NCBI RefSeq assembly: GCF_001542915.1
Contig: NZ_LNNH01000051.1
Span: 43,353-107,352, forward strand
Origin: Peribacillus simplex
GTDB taxonomy: Bacteria; Bacillota; Bacilli; Bacillales; DSM-1321
Reading direction: 5' to 3'
DNA: 64,000 bases
Shown here: piece by piece, positions 18,319-28,003 of the stretch
How positions within the stretch are numbered: position 1 is the first letter of the stretch
Layout of the letters: the number at the start of each line of letters is the position of its first letter
Program-made: the position numbers and the translations under genes
Notes under the pieces: model-generated
Databases searched by the model: none
Told to the model about the DNA's origin: nothing
Seen by the model: only the letters and a program-made list of their open reading frames with translations

Positions 18319-19084
18319 AAATGAGTTCAAGTTCTTTCAAGCCAAAAAATATTCCATCCTCATCGACAGCCTTCGTTACAAAGTCTGCCTCCTGCTTCAC
18401 AAGTTGGCCGGCATTCCCCATCGCCACGCCATAGCCTGCTACTTTTAGCATTTCAATATCATTTAACCCATCTCCAAAGGCATAAACATCTTCGAGCGCG
18501 AACCCGACTTTTTCCATTAATATTTTTATGCCTTCTGCTTTTGATCCTCCAAACGGAAGTACATCCGTTGAATAAGGATGCCATCTAATGAAATGGAAGT
18601 CATCATAATTCCCTACATAATCCGTTTCTTCATCTTCGGAGCAAAATAATAATGCCTGATATATTTCATGATCCTCATAAAAATCGGCCACATGCTCAGG
18701 ATGGGGGAATTTCAAGGTGCTAATGGCCTCTTCGATTCGCTCATGATGAGGCACGCTTGATTTCATCGTTTCTTCATTCATGAAGACGATCGGGATTTCA
18801 TTTTTCTCAGCATGATCGTGAAGCTTCCTTACCTCTGATTTGCTCAACGGGTTTTTATAAACCACTTTCCCTTCAAACACGACATACTGCCCATTGAAAC
18901 TCACGAACGTATCGATGCCAAGTTCTTCCCTCAATGATTCGAACATGAAAGGAGCCCTTCCTGTTGCGATCGCAACAAACACCCCGCTATCCTGCAGCTG
19001 CTTAACCGCCTTTTTCGTAGAGGCAGGTAATTTTTTGTCATGATCCAGCAATGTTCCGTCAATATCAAAAAATACGATTTTCAC
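18317..19084 (-). CDS. ykrA: HAD-superfamily phosphatase, Cof type (YkrA)
   Basis: A 255-residue member of the Cof/IIB HAD hydrolases. Motif I FFDIDGTLLDHDK (nucleophile and acid/base Asp), motif II AIATGR, motif III SKAEGI and motif IV AFGDGLNDIEML are all present. These enzymes dephosphorylate small sugar phosphates or cofactors; the actual substrate is unknown. Position beside def and rpoY-rnjA matches B. subtilis ykrA. Confidence 0.9.
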   Translation of the reverse strand: MKIVFFDIDGTLLDHDKKLPASTKKAVKQLQDSGVFVAIATGRAPFMFESLREELGIDTFVSFNGQYVVFEGKVVYKNPLSKSEVRKLHDHAEKNEIPIVFMNEETMKSSVPHHERIEEAISTLKFPHPEHVADFYEDHEIYQALLFCSEDEETDYVGNYDDFHFIRWHPYSTDVLPFGGSKAEGIKILMEKVGFALEDVYAFGDGLNDIEMLKVAGYGVAMGNAGQLVKQEADFVTKAVDEDGIFFGLKELELI

Positions 19085-19342
19085 TAATCATTCACTTCCA
19101 ATTCATTCGGATTTATCCTTTTCTAATATGTACCCATTTAATAATTGTCATCAAGATAAGTCAAGTAACTGTGCCAAATTCCACGCTAAGTCACGTTTTT
19201 TATTCGGGGACGTGCATATACTATCGTTAAGGGTCCACCTACCCGGCCTCCATTTAATATTTCTCCTTACTTCCCCACAAACTCATTTAGCCGTCGTTCG
19301 GGCCTTTTTTTCAAAAATGGAACAAGTACTTGTAAAGACATA

Positions 19343-19370
19343 TTTACATTATTGAATAATCCTATACAAT
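19343..19370 (+). promoter_or_regulatory. Promoter of a small transcription unit
   Basis: TTTACA (19343-19348), 16 bases, TACAAT (19365-19370). It lies 23 bases before the 23-codon ORF at 19394 and points away from ykrA. Confidence 0.5.
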
Positions 19371-19393
19371 AATACTAAGGGAGTGTGATCGCC

Positions 19394-19465
19394 ATGTTAA
19401 AAAAGCTTCGTAAAAAGCTTGTAAAACAGTGGAATGATCTTTTAAGAAAAAAATCCATCGCATGA
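19394..19465 (+). CDS. Possible 23-residue cationic amphipathic peptide
   Basis: The ORF encodes MLKKLRKKLVKQWNDLLRKK plus SIA: nine Lys/Arg, one Asp, and a Leu/Val/Trp spacing that could form an amphipathic helix. AAGGGAG lies 10 bases upstream, and a plausible promoter precedes it. A GTG three codons upstream (19385) is an alternative start. I do not recognise a family; it recalls short membrane-active or RNA-binding peptides only in composition. The signals support expression but such a short ORF remains uncertain. Confidence 0.45.
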   Translation: MLKKLRKKLVKQWNDLLRKKSIA

Positions 19466-19986
19466 TTCGCCATTCATTTCTTGCCATGGCCGTCATCCAT
19501 TTGCGAATTTTTTTCGGACAGCCCTTCAAAAACTTGCGGAGGGCTTCTTCCTTGTTGTAAAGTTCTTGTTAAGCATTCTTTCCATTGGCCATGTAACAGC
19601 CAACCAATGGGTACCATACATATTTCGTGTTGAATAGGAGCCGTTATTCTTTCTTGAAACGCTGGGTTAGGCGGGAAGAAAACATTGATCATTCCAGTAA
19701 TCGAGATAAGCTGAAATCGCCTGAAAACGTGCTGTCCGAAACTTTCTTTGCCGATTTAAGTTTTACACTTAGTAAAAACGGTTAGGATAGAGGATAGAGG
19801 ACTAAACGGACCGGCAATCTATTTTTTATATACTTTGGCAGACATTAGTATATTTGGTTCAGCAAAACCCCTTCCGTTTTCATGGCGGAGCTGGGTTTAT
19901 TTTTACATGATGTTGAAAAACATGTAAAAATTGTTGTTTTTATATATAATGAAAAAAGCAATGCACACAAGTGAGGAGAGATTTAA
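19466..19986 (+). other. Non-coding spacer between the small peptide ORF and rpoY
   Basis: 521 bases without a convincing gene. It contains a hairpin followed by ATTTTT at 19864-19904 (listed separately) and AT-rich sequence with TATATATAAT around 19940, probably part of the rpoY promoter. A weak 72-codon frame on the minus strand (19474-19692) has no ribosome site and was not accepted. Confidence 0.5.
19864..19904 (+). terminator. Candidate terminator before rpoY
   Basis: AAACCCCTTCCG and CGGAGCTGGGTTT pair with two bulges, followed by ATTTTT. On the plus strand it could end the transcript that starts near 19377, giving an RNA of roughly 520 nt. The rpoY promoter would then lie in 19905-19965. 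Confidence 0.5.
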
Positions 19987-20196
19987 ATGGTTTTTAAGGT
20001 ATACTATCAAGTAACCATATCAGAGGTTCCCATCAGGGAGAATACGAAAACGATGTTTGTCGAAGGTGAATCCGTTCGCGACGTTCGTCTAAAATTAAAG
20101 AAAGAACCTTACAACGTAGAAATCGTACTGCCCGTAACCGGAGCCTATCTAGACTATGAAAAACAAAATGAAGATTACAAAGTATTGGAGCTATAA
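19987..20196 (+). CDS. rpoY: RNA polymerase epsilon subunit
   Basis: A 69-residue protein, normal length for RpoY (YkzG), a small accessory RNA polymerase subunit of Firmicutes. N-terminal MVFKVYYQVTISEVPIREN and C-terminal GAYLDYEKQNEDYKVLEL fit the family. GAGGAGAG precedes the ATG. rnjA follows after 3 bases, the conserved rpoY-rnjA arrangement, so they are surely cotranscribed. Confidence 0.95.
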   Translation: MVFKVYYQVTISEVPIRENTKTMFVEGESVRDVRLKLKKEPYNVEIVLPVTGAYLDYEKQNEDYKVLEL

Positions 20197-20199
20197 TTT

Positions 20200-21870
20200 A
20201 TGAAATTCGTAAAAAATGATCAAACAGCTGTATTCGCCCTGGGCGGTTTAGGCGAAATCGGTAAGAACACATACGCGGTTCAGTTTCAAGACGAGATCAT
20301 CGTCATTGATGCTGGAATTAAATTTCCGGAAGATGAACTTCTCGGTATTGACTATGTGATTCCAGATTACAGCTATTTAGAGAAAAATGTAGATAAAATT
20401 AAAGGTGTCTTCATCACGCATGGCCATGAAGACCATATTGGCGGGATTCCCTATTTACTTAGAAAAGTGAATGTCCCGGTATACGGCGGGAAACTGGCAC
20501 TTGGGTTGCTTCGCAACAAATTGGAAGAACACGGCCTTTTACGTCAGACGACGATGATCGAAATCAGCGAAGATGAAGTGATCAAGTTCCGGAAGACTTC
20601 CGTTTCTTTCTTCAGGACGACACACAGTATCCCGGATTCTTACGGAATCGTTGTAAAGACGCCGCCTGGACAGATCGTTCATACTGGTGACTTTAAATTC
20701 GATTTCACTCCAGTTGGAGAACCGGCCAACTTGACAAAGATGGCTGAAATTGGCAAAGAAGGCGTATTATGCCTGCTCTCAGACAGCACGAATAGTGAGG
20801 TGCAGAATTTCACTATGTCCGAAAGCCGTGTCGGCGATACCATTCAAGACATTTTCCGTAAGGTGGACGGCCGGATTATTTTCGCAACATTCGCATCGAA
20901 CATTCACCGCCTTCAGCAAGTGGTGGAGGCAGCGGTGGCAAATGGGCGTAAAATTGCCGTTTTTGGCCGCAGCATGGACTCTGCCATATCAATTGGCCAA
21001 GACCTTGGCTATATTGTGGCGCCGAAGGATACGTTCATTGACGTACAGCAATTAAATCGCATGCCTGCAAACAAAGTCACCATCCTTTGTACAGGCAGCC
21101 AAGGTGAACCAATGGCAGCCCTTTCGAGAATTGCTAATGGGACACACCGACAAATCCAGATCATTCCTGGGGATACAGTCGTATTTTCTTCTTCCCCTAT
21201 TCCCGGTAACACGATCAGTGTTTCCAGAACGATCAATCAATTATATCGCGCTGGTGCAGAAGTCATTTCCGGACCATTGAGTGATATCCATACATCTGGA
21301 CATGGCGGACAGCAGGAACAAAAGCTAATGCTGCGTTTAATCAAGCCAAAATTCTTCATGCCGATCCACGGCGAATACCGGATGCAAAAGCTTCATGCCC
21401 GCCATGCAGTCGATTGCGGAGTTCTTGAAGAAAACTGTTTTATCATGGATAATGGTGAGGTGCTTTCCTTAAGTGAAAATACCGCACAAATCGCTGGTAA
21501 AATCCCTTCTGGTTCGGTTTACATCGATGGAAGCGGCATCGGGGATATCGGCAACATCGTTTTACGTGACCGCCGCATTCTTTCTGAAGAAGGCCTTGTG
21601 GTTGTCGTAGTAAGCATCAACATGAAGGAATTTAAAATTGCTTCGGGTCCTGACATCATCTCACGCGGCTTTGTTTATATGAGAGAATCAGGAGATCTGA
21701 TCAGCGATGCCCAATCCTTGATCACTAAGCATCTGAATAAAGTGATGGATCGGAAGACTACACAGTGGTCTGAAATTAAAAATGAAATTACGGATACATT
21801 GTCTCCATTCCTTTATGAAAAAACGAAACGCCGTCCGATGATCCTGCCGATCATCATGGAAGTTCAATAA
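20200..21870 (+). CDS. rnjA: Ribonuclease J1
   Basis: A 556-residue metallo-beta-lactamase/beta-CASP ribonuclease with endonuclease and 5'-3' exonuclease activity, central to mRNA decay and 16S rRNA maturation. The zinc motif [10 protein letters not shown] (about residue 75), [24 protein letters not shown] and the beta-CASP segment ([37 protein letters not shown]) are intact. The C-terminal domain is full length. It is also the partner that SR1P modulates through GapA in B. subtilis. Confidence 0.97.
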   Translation: MKFVKNDQTAVFALGGLGEIGKNTYAVQFQDEIIVIDAGIKFPEDELLGIDYVIPDYSYLEKNVDKIKGVFITHGHEDHIGGIPYLLRKVNVPVYGGKLALGLLRNKLEEHGLLRQTTMIEISEDEVIKFRKTSVSFFRTTHSIPDSYGIVVKTPPGQIVHTGDFKFDFTPVGEPANLTKMAEIGKEGVLCLLSDSTNSEVQNFTMSESRVGDTIQDIFRKVDGRIIFATFASNIHRLQQVVEAAVANGRKIAVFGRSMDSAISIGQDLGYIVAPKDTFIDVQQLNRMPANKVTILCTGSQGEPMAALSRIANGTHRQIQIIPGDTVVFSSSPIPGNTISVSRTINQLYRAGAEVISGPLSDIHTSGHGGQQEQKLMLRLIKPKFFMPIHGEYRMQKLHARHAVDCGVLEENCFIMDNGEVLSLSENTAQIAGKIPSGSVYIDGSGIGDIGNIVLRDRRILSEEGLVVVVVSINMKEFKIASGPDIISRGFVYMRESGDLISDAQSLITKHLNKVMDRKTTQWSEIKNEITDTLSPFLYEKTKRRPMILPIIMEVQ

Positions 21871-21875
21871 ACAAG

Positions 21876-21910
21876 AAAAAGCCCAGCCATTCGAATGGCT
21901 GGGCTTTTTT
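21876..21910. terminator. Bidirectional terminator between rnjA and ktrC
   Basis: AAAAAGCCCAGCCATTCGAATGGCTGGGCTTTTTT is an almost perfect palindromic hairpin with T and A runs at both ends. It serves the convergent rnjA and ktrC genes. Confidence 0.95.
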
Positions 21911-21943
21911 ATCGTCCCATTGAGTCAGGCACAAGAATCTTTC

Positions 21944-22603
21944 TTATTCCACAATCTTCTTTTCAAAACGGTTGATATCGGAATCGGCGCCGATTACGAT
22001 CAATATATCCCCTTTATGAATCAAGTCGTTCGCCTGCGGGGAAACGTTGATTTCATTGCCTCTTTTTATCGCGACGATATTCAGCCCGTAGTGGGCACGG
22101 ATATCAAGGTCAAATATCGAGTTTCCGTTCATCTTCTGGCTTGCAACTATTTCGACGATGGAATGTTCATCAGACAGCTCCAAATAATCGAGGATATTAT
22201 TGGAAACGATATTATGGGCGATCCTTCTCCCCATGTCACGTTCGGGATGCACGACAAAATCGGCCCCGATTTTCCGAAGAACCTTCTCATGATAATCGTT
22301 TTGCGCTTTCACGGTAACATTGCCGACTCCCAGCTCCTTCAGCATGAGCGTTGTCAATATACTCGCCTGAATATTCTCGCCAATGGCTACAATGACGTGA
22401 TCGAAATTGCGAATTCCCAAGTTTTTCAGCACATTTTCATCTGTCGTATCTCCAACTACGGCATGTGAAGCGATCCTTGCGAATTCATTCACTCGATCTT
22501 CGTCAGCATCGATGGCCAACACTCCCAATCCTTCTTCAGCTAATGTCTTCACTATACTGCCGCCGAAGCGACCAAGTCCAATCACAGCAAATTCTTTTTT
22601 CAC
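21944..22603 (-). CDS. ktrC: Potassium uptake regulatory protein KtrC
   Basis: A 219-residue RCK protein. The Rossmann motif VIGLGRFGGSIVKTL, IDADEDRV, VVGDTTDENVL and HVIVAIGENIQAS form the RCK_N domain. The rest is an RCK_C domain, which in this family binds c-di-AMP. It gates a KtrB/KtrD-type K+ translocase encoded elsewhere. GTG start at 22603 with GGAGGG upstream. The location beside rnjA matches B. subtilis ktrC (ykqB). Confidence 0.93.
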   Translation of the reverse strand: MKKEFAVIGLGRFGGSIVKTLAEEGLGVLAIDADEDRVNEFARIASHAVVGDTTDENVLKNLGIRNFDHVIVAIGENIQASILTTLMLKELGVGNVTVKAQNDYHEKVLRKIGADFVVHPERDMGRRIAHNIVSNNILDYLELSDEHSIVEIVASQKMNGNSIFDLDIRAHYGLNIVAIKRGNEINVSPQANDLIHKGDILIVIGADSDINRFEKKIVE

Positions 22604-22649
22604 TTTAAGCCCTCCAACATCTTTCTTTGCTCTGTGTTCCGTATAATCT

Positions 22650-23780
22650 TTACGCTTCGTTCCCTTTGAACGTTAAATAATCGGCAATATGGTTGATGGC
22701 AAGTTCTATTGCCCTTTCATCAGGGTTCAACTTGGAATGGTGCAATCCGAATTCCGATGAAACCCCGAGCCAAAACATGAAACCTGGTATCTCTTTTAAC
22801 ATATACCCAAAATCCTCACCCGTCATCGCTTCCGTACAGCGATGCAGATGAACATCAGCTCTCGCCTCTGTAAACTCCATGAATTCCTTGGTCAATACTT
22901 CTTCATTATATACTTGATGGTACATCGCCCCATAATCTATCTCTGCAAGGCATTCATAGCCCACTTTCATGCCCTCCACAAGCGCTTCTATCCTCGACTT
23001 GACCTTTATCATCGTTTCCGGATTAAGCGTGCGTATCGTACCTTCCAGGCGCGCTGTCTCCGCAATAACATTTTGCACCGTCCCGCCTGTGATTTTTCCG
23101 ACTGTAATCACGGCTGAATCAAGCGGATTGACATTTCGGGAAACGATGGTTTGCAACTGCCCTACCAGCGAGCAGGCTGCGATGACCATGTCCCTTGTTT
23201 CATGAGGGTACGCTGCATGTCCGCCTTTGCCTTTTAATTCGATGAATAATTCGGATGTATTGGCAAATAAAAGCCCTTCCTTAACGGCAATCGTCCCCAC
23301 TGGATACTCCGGCGCAATATGCAGGGCAAGAATCATATCCGGCTTCCATTCTATCATCGCTTCCGATTTCAGCATCGGCTCGGCGCCGCCAGGTCCCTCT
23401 TCCGCTGGCTGGAAAATGAAAAGTAAGTCATCATCGATCGGATTTTCGTTAAAATGGGTCAATAGACCCAAACTGATGCTCATATGAAAATCATGACCGC
23501 ATGCATGCATATACTCCTCATGAGTGGAGGCGAAGGGCAAGTCCGTCTCTTCTTTTATCGGCAGCCCATCTATATCGGCTCTGTAGCCAATCATTTTCCG
23601 CGGCTTCCTTCCCCTCACTTTGACGAATATCCCAGTTTTCCAAGTTTTCACTTCCATTCGCTCAGAGGGTAAACCTTGTATGTAATTCAGTAGATATTGT
23701 TGTGTCTTGTATTCTTTGAATCCAATCTCCGGAATTTGATGCAATTCACGCCGAATCTCGGCAAAAGGATTTATTTTCAC
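22650..23780 (-). CDS. dapL: N-acetyldiaminopimelate deacetylase
   Basis: A 376-residue M20 amidohydrolase that deacetylates N-acetyl-LL-diaminopimelate in lysine and peptidoglycan precursor synthesis. The metal motifs are visible: [32 protein letters not shown] and [19 protein letters not shown] and the final metal His ([11 protein letters not shown]) are also present. GTG start at 23780 with GGGAGG. It follows dapH, from which it is separated by a strong stem-loop; ykuQ-ykuR in B. subtilis has the same order. Confidence 0.94.
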   Translation of the reverse strand: MKINPFAEIRRELHQIPEIGFKEYKTQQYLLNYIQGLPSERMEVKTWKTGIFVKVRGRKPRKMIGYRADIDGLPIKEETDLPFASTHEEYMHACGHDFHMSISLGLLTHFNENPIDDDLLFIFQPAEEGPGGAEPMLKSEAMIEWKPDMILALHIAPEYPVGTIAVKEGLLFANTSELFIELKGKGGHAAYPHETRDMVIAACSLVGQLQTIVSRNVNPLDSAVITVGKITGGTVQNVIAETARLEGTIRTLNPETMIKVKSRIEALVEGMKVGYECLAEIDYGAMYHQVYNEEVLTKEFMEFTEARADVHLHRCTEAMTGEDFGYMLKEIPGFMFWLGVSSEFGLHHSKLNPDERAIELAINHIADYLTFKGNEA

Positions 23781-23801
23781 ACGATTTTCCTCCCTATACA
23801 G

Positions 23802-23829
23802 AAAGCGTGGATAAAATTATCCACGCTTT
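23802..23829 (-). other. Intercistronic stem-loop between dapH and dapL
   Basis: AAAGCGTGGATAA and TTATCCACGCTTT form a perfect 13-base stem with a 2-base loop. It stands 22 bases before the dapL start. Only TTT follows on the minus strand, so it is more likely an attenuating or mRNA-stabilising hairpin than a full terminator. Confidence 0.6.
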
Positions 23830-23850
23830 AGACAATATTCTATTAATAAA

Positions 23851-24561
23851 TTAAAGCTGGCGAAGCTCTTGCATGATCTCTGTTTTCGATTTCGTTTTTT
23901 CATCAATTTGCTTGATGACCCTAGCCGGAATGCCAGCAGCAACAGAGTATGGAGGAACGTCTTTCGTTACGACAGCACCAGCCGCTACAACGGATCCCTC
24001 GCCGATTTTAACGCCTTCAAGAACGACCGCATTGGCTCCGATCAACACATCATCTTCCAATATGACTGGTTGTGCGGAAGGCGGCTCGATGACACCTGCT
24101 AATACAGCCCCTGCCCCGACGTGACAGTTTTTCCCAACGGTTGCACGACCGCCAAGGATCGCATTCATGTCAATCATCGTACCCTCGCCAATGACGGAGC
24201 CAATATTGATTGATGCCCCCATCATGATGACTGCATTGTCCCCGATGGACACTTGATCACGAATTATTGCACCAGGCTCGATACGCGCCTTGATTCCTTT
24301 TAGATCCAATAAAGGAATGGCAGAATTACGGCGATCATTTTCTACTACATAATCCTCGATTTTCGTTCCGGCCGCCTTGATTGCCTCTTCCACTTCAGAC
24401 CATTCACCGAATACGACCCCGGTATTCCCTGTAATGAAGGTTTTCGAAGCTGCGCCAAAATCGATGCCTTCCAAATCACCTTTGACATATACCTTGACTG
24501 GTGTGGATTTTTTACTATTTGAGATAAAAGAAATAATTTCGTTTGCATCCATTTTATTCAT
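23851..24561 (-). CDS. dapH: Tetrahydrodipicolinate N-acetyltransferase
   Basis: A 236-residue left-handed beta-helix acetyltransferase for the N-acetyl branch of the DAP pathway. An N-terminal alpha/beta domain ([10 protein letters not shown] ...) precedes hexapeptide repeats from about residue 90 ([50 protein letters not shown]). The end is [21 protein letters not shown] at 24561 has AGGAGGT 10 bases upstream. It pairs with DapL downstream. Confidence 0.95.
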   Translation of the reverse strand: MNKMDANEIISFISNSKKSTPVKVYVKGDLEGIDFGAASKTFITGNTGVVFGEWSEVEEAIKAAGTKIEDYVVENDRRNSAIPLLDLKGIKARIEPGAIIRDQVSIGDNAVIMMGASINIGSVIGEGTMIDMNAILGGRATVGKNCHVGAGAVLAGVIEPPSAQPVILEDDVLIGANAVVLEGVKIGEGSVVAAGAVVTKDVPPYSVAAGIPARVIKQIDEKTKSKTEIMQELRQL

Positions 24562-24682
24562 TCCGGGTAAAACCTCCTAAATATGTATCATTACTCGTCT
24601 TAAATTTACCAGACAACTGCTGGCAAGACAAGCTGAATGTCACTCCAATTTATTATTCGGCCCTATCTTGGCTTTAGCTGAT

Positions 24683-25567
24683 TCATATCATGCCTTGTTC
24701 ACGAATATGTTCCTTCACCACTTCAGTGAACGCTTGGACTTGCTTTAGCTGGAAAGCAGATTCATATCCGCAAAGCCATGTATCTCTTTCAATCGAATGG
24801 TTATGCCCATCCAAAAGCGGGATCTTGAACACATTCGTATCCTTATCATGTAACGTGATGGCCGGCAAAATGGCATACCCTATTCCATTGAACACCATTT
24901 GCTTACATGTTTCAATTTGGTCGACGACTATGGTGTTTTTTGGTGTCGTTTTAAATTGCCGATGCCACCAGTCCTGAATTTCCTGATAATAATTGGAATC
25001 ACTTTTAAACTGAATGAACGGGCGGTCCGTTTCGAACACTTGATTCAATTCCTTCATTTCGGTATCAACCAAATAGAGCATATCGGTAAATAAGTGCTGT
25101 TTGATTCCTTTCCAATCTGGTGCTCCCCTGATGATGCCAATATGCACTTGCCCCTCATATAAAGACTTTAAAATCTCACTGCTCCATCCGGTGATTAGCG
25201 AGATTTTGGCATAAGGGTATTTTTGGACGAATTTTTTCAAGACTTGAGGCAGCCAATTTTGGCCGACGATCGAGGCGCAGGCTATTTTCAATGTGCCATA
25301 CACTTCATGATCCATTGCCTGGATACTTTCCCTTACCTTTTCTTCTTTTTCGATCACTTCATTGGCCAATCGGATCACCGCTTCCCCTGCAGGCGTCAGG
25401 GATAGTCCTTTTTGTGAACGGAGAAACAGTTTCGAGCCCCAATCCTTTTCTATTGATTGTAAACGCTGAGATAACGCCGGTTGGGAAACAAACAACCGCT
25501 CAGCCGCTTTTCTCATATTCATTTCCTGAGCTAGCACGGATAATAGATGAAATTCTGAAAATGACAT
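24683..25567 (-). CDS. ccpC: LysR-type regulator CcpC
   Basis: A 294-residue LysR-type protein. The N-terminal winged helix (NMRKAAERLFVSQPALSQRLQSIEKDWG) precedes a periplasmic-binding-like effector domain (LKIACASIVGQNWLPQVL, ITGWSSEIL, QIETCKQMVFNGIGYAILP). The sequence agrees with my memory of B. subtilis CcpC, a citrate-responsive repressor of citZ and citB. The syntenic place between darB and dapH supports this. ATG at 25567 follows AAGAGGT. A CcpC-type operator lies upstream. Confidence 0.88.
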   Translation of the reverse strand: MSFSEFHLLSVLAQEMNMRKAAERLFVSQPALSQRLQSIEKDWGSKLFLRSQKGLSLTPAGEAVIRLANEVIEKEEKVRESIQAMDHEVYGTLKIACASIVGQNWLPQVLKKFVQKYPYAKISLITGWSSEILKSLYEGQVHIGIIRGAPDWKGIKQHLFTDMLYLVDTEMKELNQVFETDRPFIQFKSDSNYYQEIQDWWHRQFKTTPKNTIVVDQIETCKQMVFNGIGYAILPAITLHDKDTNVFKIPLLDGHNHSIERDTWLCGYESAFQLKQVQAFTEVVKEHIREQGMI

Positions 25568-25583
25568 ACACACCAACCTCTTG

Positions 25584-25598
25584 ATAATTATTTCTTAT
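25584..25598. promoter_or_regulatory. CcpC-type operator (ATAA-N7-TTAT)
   Basis: ATAATTATTTCTTAT is an exact ATAA-N7-TTAT dyad, the recognition sequence reported for CcpC; with flanks it is GATAA-N7-TTATC. It begins 17 bases upstream of the ccpC start and lies between the divergent ccpC and permease genes. Autoregulation is likely; control of the permease is possible. Confidence 0.6.
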
Positions 25599-25679
25599 CA
25601 TGATGATTAAAATTATTTACATGTAATTATCAACAAAGTCCGCTTATAATACAAGGGAAAAGAAACGGAGTGATATCCA

Positions 25680-26406
25680 TTGACGATCATTTTATTGCTG
25701 GTCATCAGTTTTGCCGCCTCATTCGTAGGCACCTTGGCTGGCAGCGGAGGCCTTATCGGCATGCCTTCCCTCCTTTTGATAGGCTTCCCGATTCACCAAG
25801 TCATTGGCTCAGTCAAATTTTCCAATATGTTTTCCTCATTTTCGAGTTTTTATATCTTATTGAAGAAAAAACAGCTAAAAGTGGCGGATGCACTCAAGTT
25901 AATCCCATTTGCCTTATTTGGCGGCTTCTGTGGCGGCCTTCTTGCTAATTCCTTTTCTGAAAAAATTGGCCATCTGCCTCTTGACGATTGCCTTGGTGAT
26001 GAATTTCATCAAGAAGCCAAAGCCGGAATCGGGATCAATTTGGCAGCTGCCTAAAAAAGCGTACCCTTCTTTATTCGGGATCAGTGTTTACGATGGGATG
26101 TTCGGTCCAGGACAGGCAACCATGCTTATGTATACCTTTTTAAGAAATGGCGCCACATACCTTCAATCCCTCGCCTTTACTAGATTCCAAACTTTCATAA
26201 GCTGCACAGCTGCATTCATCACCTATTTCCTTGCAGGGAACATTGCCTGGGAGATTGCCACTTACTATACCATTGGGTCACTGATCGGCTCGCAGCTAGC
26301 CGTTCGTGTCGCCCAAAAAATCTCAACCCGTCAGCTGAAGTTCATTTTACATGGAGTCACGATTGCCTTGCTGCTTCAATTGATTATCCGCGTTGCCTTT
26401 CCTTAA
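25680..26406 (+). pseudogene. TauE/SafE-family membrane permease, frameshifted
   Basis: Two overlapping frames together encode one TauE/SafE-type transporter of about 240 residues. The first (25680-26054) holds the N-terminal repeat (LVISFAASFVGTLAGSGGLIGMPSLLLIGFP...). The second (to 26406) holds the C-terminal repeat (SVYDGMFGPGQATMLMYTFL ... YTIGSLIGSQLAVRVAQK). The switch falls at a six-A run, 25960-25965. With five A the frame reads FSEKLAICLLTIALV and is continuous. It may be a decayed gene, a sequencing error, or transcriptional slippage. The family exports sulfite or sulfonates; the substrate here is unknown. Confidence 0.8.
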
Positions 26407-26409
26407 CGA

Positions 26410-26453
26410 AAAAAGCAAAGGCCACCTCATGAACGAGACTGCCTTTGCTTTAT
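26410..26453. terminator. Terminator between the TauE-type gene and the MFS gene
   Basis: AGCAAAGGC and GCCTTTGCT form a stem around an 18-base loop, flanked by an A-rich 5' side and TTTAT on the 3' side. It serves two convergent genes. Confidence 0.75.
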
Positions 26454-26457
26454 ATGA

Positions 26458-27966
26458 CTATCCGTTCTTCCTTAGTCTCGTAAGCAATATGAAGCTAACT
26501 GCAGAGAAGGCGAGAACGATTAGATAAATCGTGTGCAGCGACAATGTGAGTCCCTCCTGCAGGACCTTCACGACAGCATCAGGAAGCAACTCCCTTTCTT
26601 CACTGTTTAATAACTTATTGGCGGTATCGATCGTCACTTCCGTCCCTTTTGGTGCATGTCCTCTTAAATAGTCATGAAGTCTGGTATTCATGACTCCTCC
26701 AAGTAAGGCAGCGCCTACAGTATTGCCTAGATTACGCATGAACATATTGGATGCTGTAGCAATCCCGCGCCGTTCCCAGCTGACTGTTTTTTGAATGACG
26801 ACAATGAATGAAGTCGAAGTCAGGCCCATCCCCACCCCGACAAAGAACGAACCAAACGCTGCCAGGAGCGGGCCTGCTTCAGGCTTCATCAAGACCAGGA
26901 TCAAGCTTCCTATGATCAAGGAACTCCCTCCAAGGAGAGAAGTCGCCTTGAAGCCTATTTTCATCAAGAGCCAACCTGAAACCATGGATGCAATCGGCCA
27001 GCCTATCGACATGGCGGTCAAGGTAAAACCTGCCACCGTTGGCGAACGTTCCATCACTCCTTGTACGAAGGTCGGAAGAAAGCTCGACAAACCAATCATC
27101 ATGACCCCTGTCGTAAGGGATACAAGATTCGCTATCAAGATGGAGCGCTCCTGCCAGATTTCAAACGGCATCATCGGCTCCGCTGCCCGCTTTTCCTGAA
27201 GAATGAATAAGCTGAAGGCAAGCAAGGCCACAATGGCTAGGGAAATGATCGGTACCGATGCCCATGACCATTTCACTCCTCCTTCTACAAGGATCAGCAT
27301 GAAAGTGGAGATGGATAAAGTCAATAAGGCTGCTCCCAAGTAATCGATATCCCGTTTTTTCTTTTCGATATTTTCATGAAGGAAAAACCATATTCCAATA
27401 AAAGATAATATTCCAAGGGGGATATTCACCCAGAAAACCAGTTTCCAGGTCAGGTTTTCAACAAGCAAGCCGCCCAAGGCAGGTCCCATGACCGCCGAAA
27501 TGCCCCATACACTGGATAGATATCCTTGAACGCGTGCCCGTTCTTCATTTTTATAGATATCCCCAATGATCGTTGAAGCAACCGGAGCTACAGCACCCGC
27601 GCCAAAGCCTTGTATAAAGCGATAAATGATGAGCTCAGTCATACTATTTGCAAAGCCGCAAAGAAGCGAGCCTATTAAGAATACAGTAATTCCAAATAAT
27701 AAAACCGGTTTTCTCCCGAGAATATCGGAAAGCTTTCCATATATCAAGACCGTCACGGCATTCATTAACAAATAACCTGAAAACACCCAGCTGTATAAGG
27801 AAAAACCGCCTAAATCACTTACAATGGCCGGCATTGCCGTCGATACGATCGTCCCTTCTATGGCGTTCATGAACATTGCCAGCATGATGGCAGTCAATAT
27901 GAAGGGACGTTTCAATGGTTTATGCTGTTTTTTCGAACGATCCGCTGTTTTCCCCAATTTTCGCAT
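26458..27966 (-). CDS. DHA2-family drug efflux MFS transporter (EmrB/QacA type)
   Basis: A 502-residue protein with about 14 hydrophobic segments. The early motif (MFMNAIEGTIVSTAMPAIVSDLGG), motif A (GKLSDILGRKPVLLFG), RFIQGFGAGAVAPVA and motif C-like GPALGGLL identify a proton-driven exporter. The substrate is unknown. The ATG at 27966 has a purine-rich site directly adjacent; the TTG three codons later (27957) is better spaced, so the start is uncertain. It is inserted between ccpC and darB relative to B. subtilis as I remember it. Confidence 0.88.
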   Translation of the reverse strand: MRKLGKTADRSKKQHKPLKRPFILTAIMLAMFMNAIEGTIVSTAMPAIVSDLGGFSLYSWVFSGYLLMNAVTVLIYGKLSDILGRKPVLLFGITVFLIGSLLCGFANSMTELIIYRFIQGFGAGAVAPVASTIIGDIYKNEERARVQGYLSSVWGISAVMGPALGGLLVENLTWKLVFWVNIPLGILSFIGIWFFLHENIEKKKRDIDYLGAALLTLSISTFMLILVEGGVKWSWASVPIISLAIVALLAFSLFILQEKRAAEPMMPFEIWQERSILIANLVSLTTGVMMIGLSSFLPTFVQGVMERSPTVAGFTLTAMSIGWPIASMVSGWLLMKIGFKATSLLGGSSLIIGSLILVLMKPEAGPLLAAFGSFFVGVGMGLTSTSFIVVIQKTVSWERRGIATASNMFMRNLGNTVGAALLGGVMNTRLHDYLRGHAPKGTEVTIDTANKLLNSEERELLPDAVVKVLQEGLTLSLHTIYLIVLAFSAVSFILLTRLRKNG

Positions 27967-28003
27967 CCTTTCCCAATATGTATTGATTTCGGTTCAAGTT
28001 AAA

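Noticed and set aside
19474..19692. 72-codon minus-strand ORF in the rpoY upstream spacer
   Set aside because: No ribosome site, no recognisable motif, and it runs through an otherwise non-coding region.
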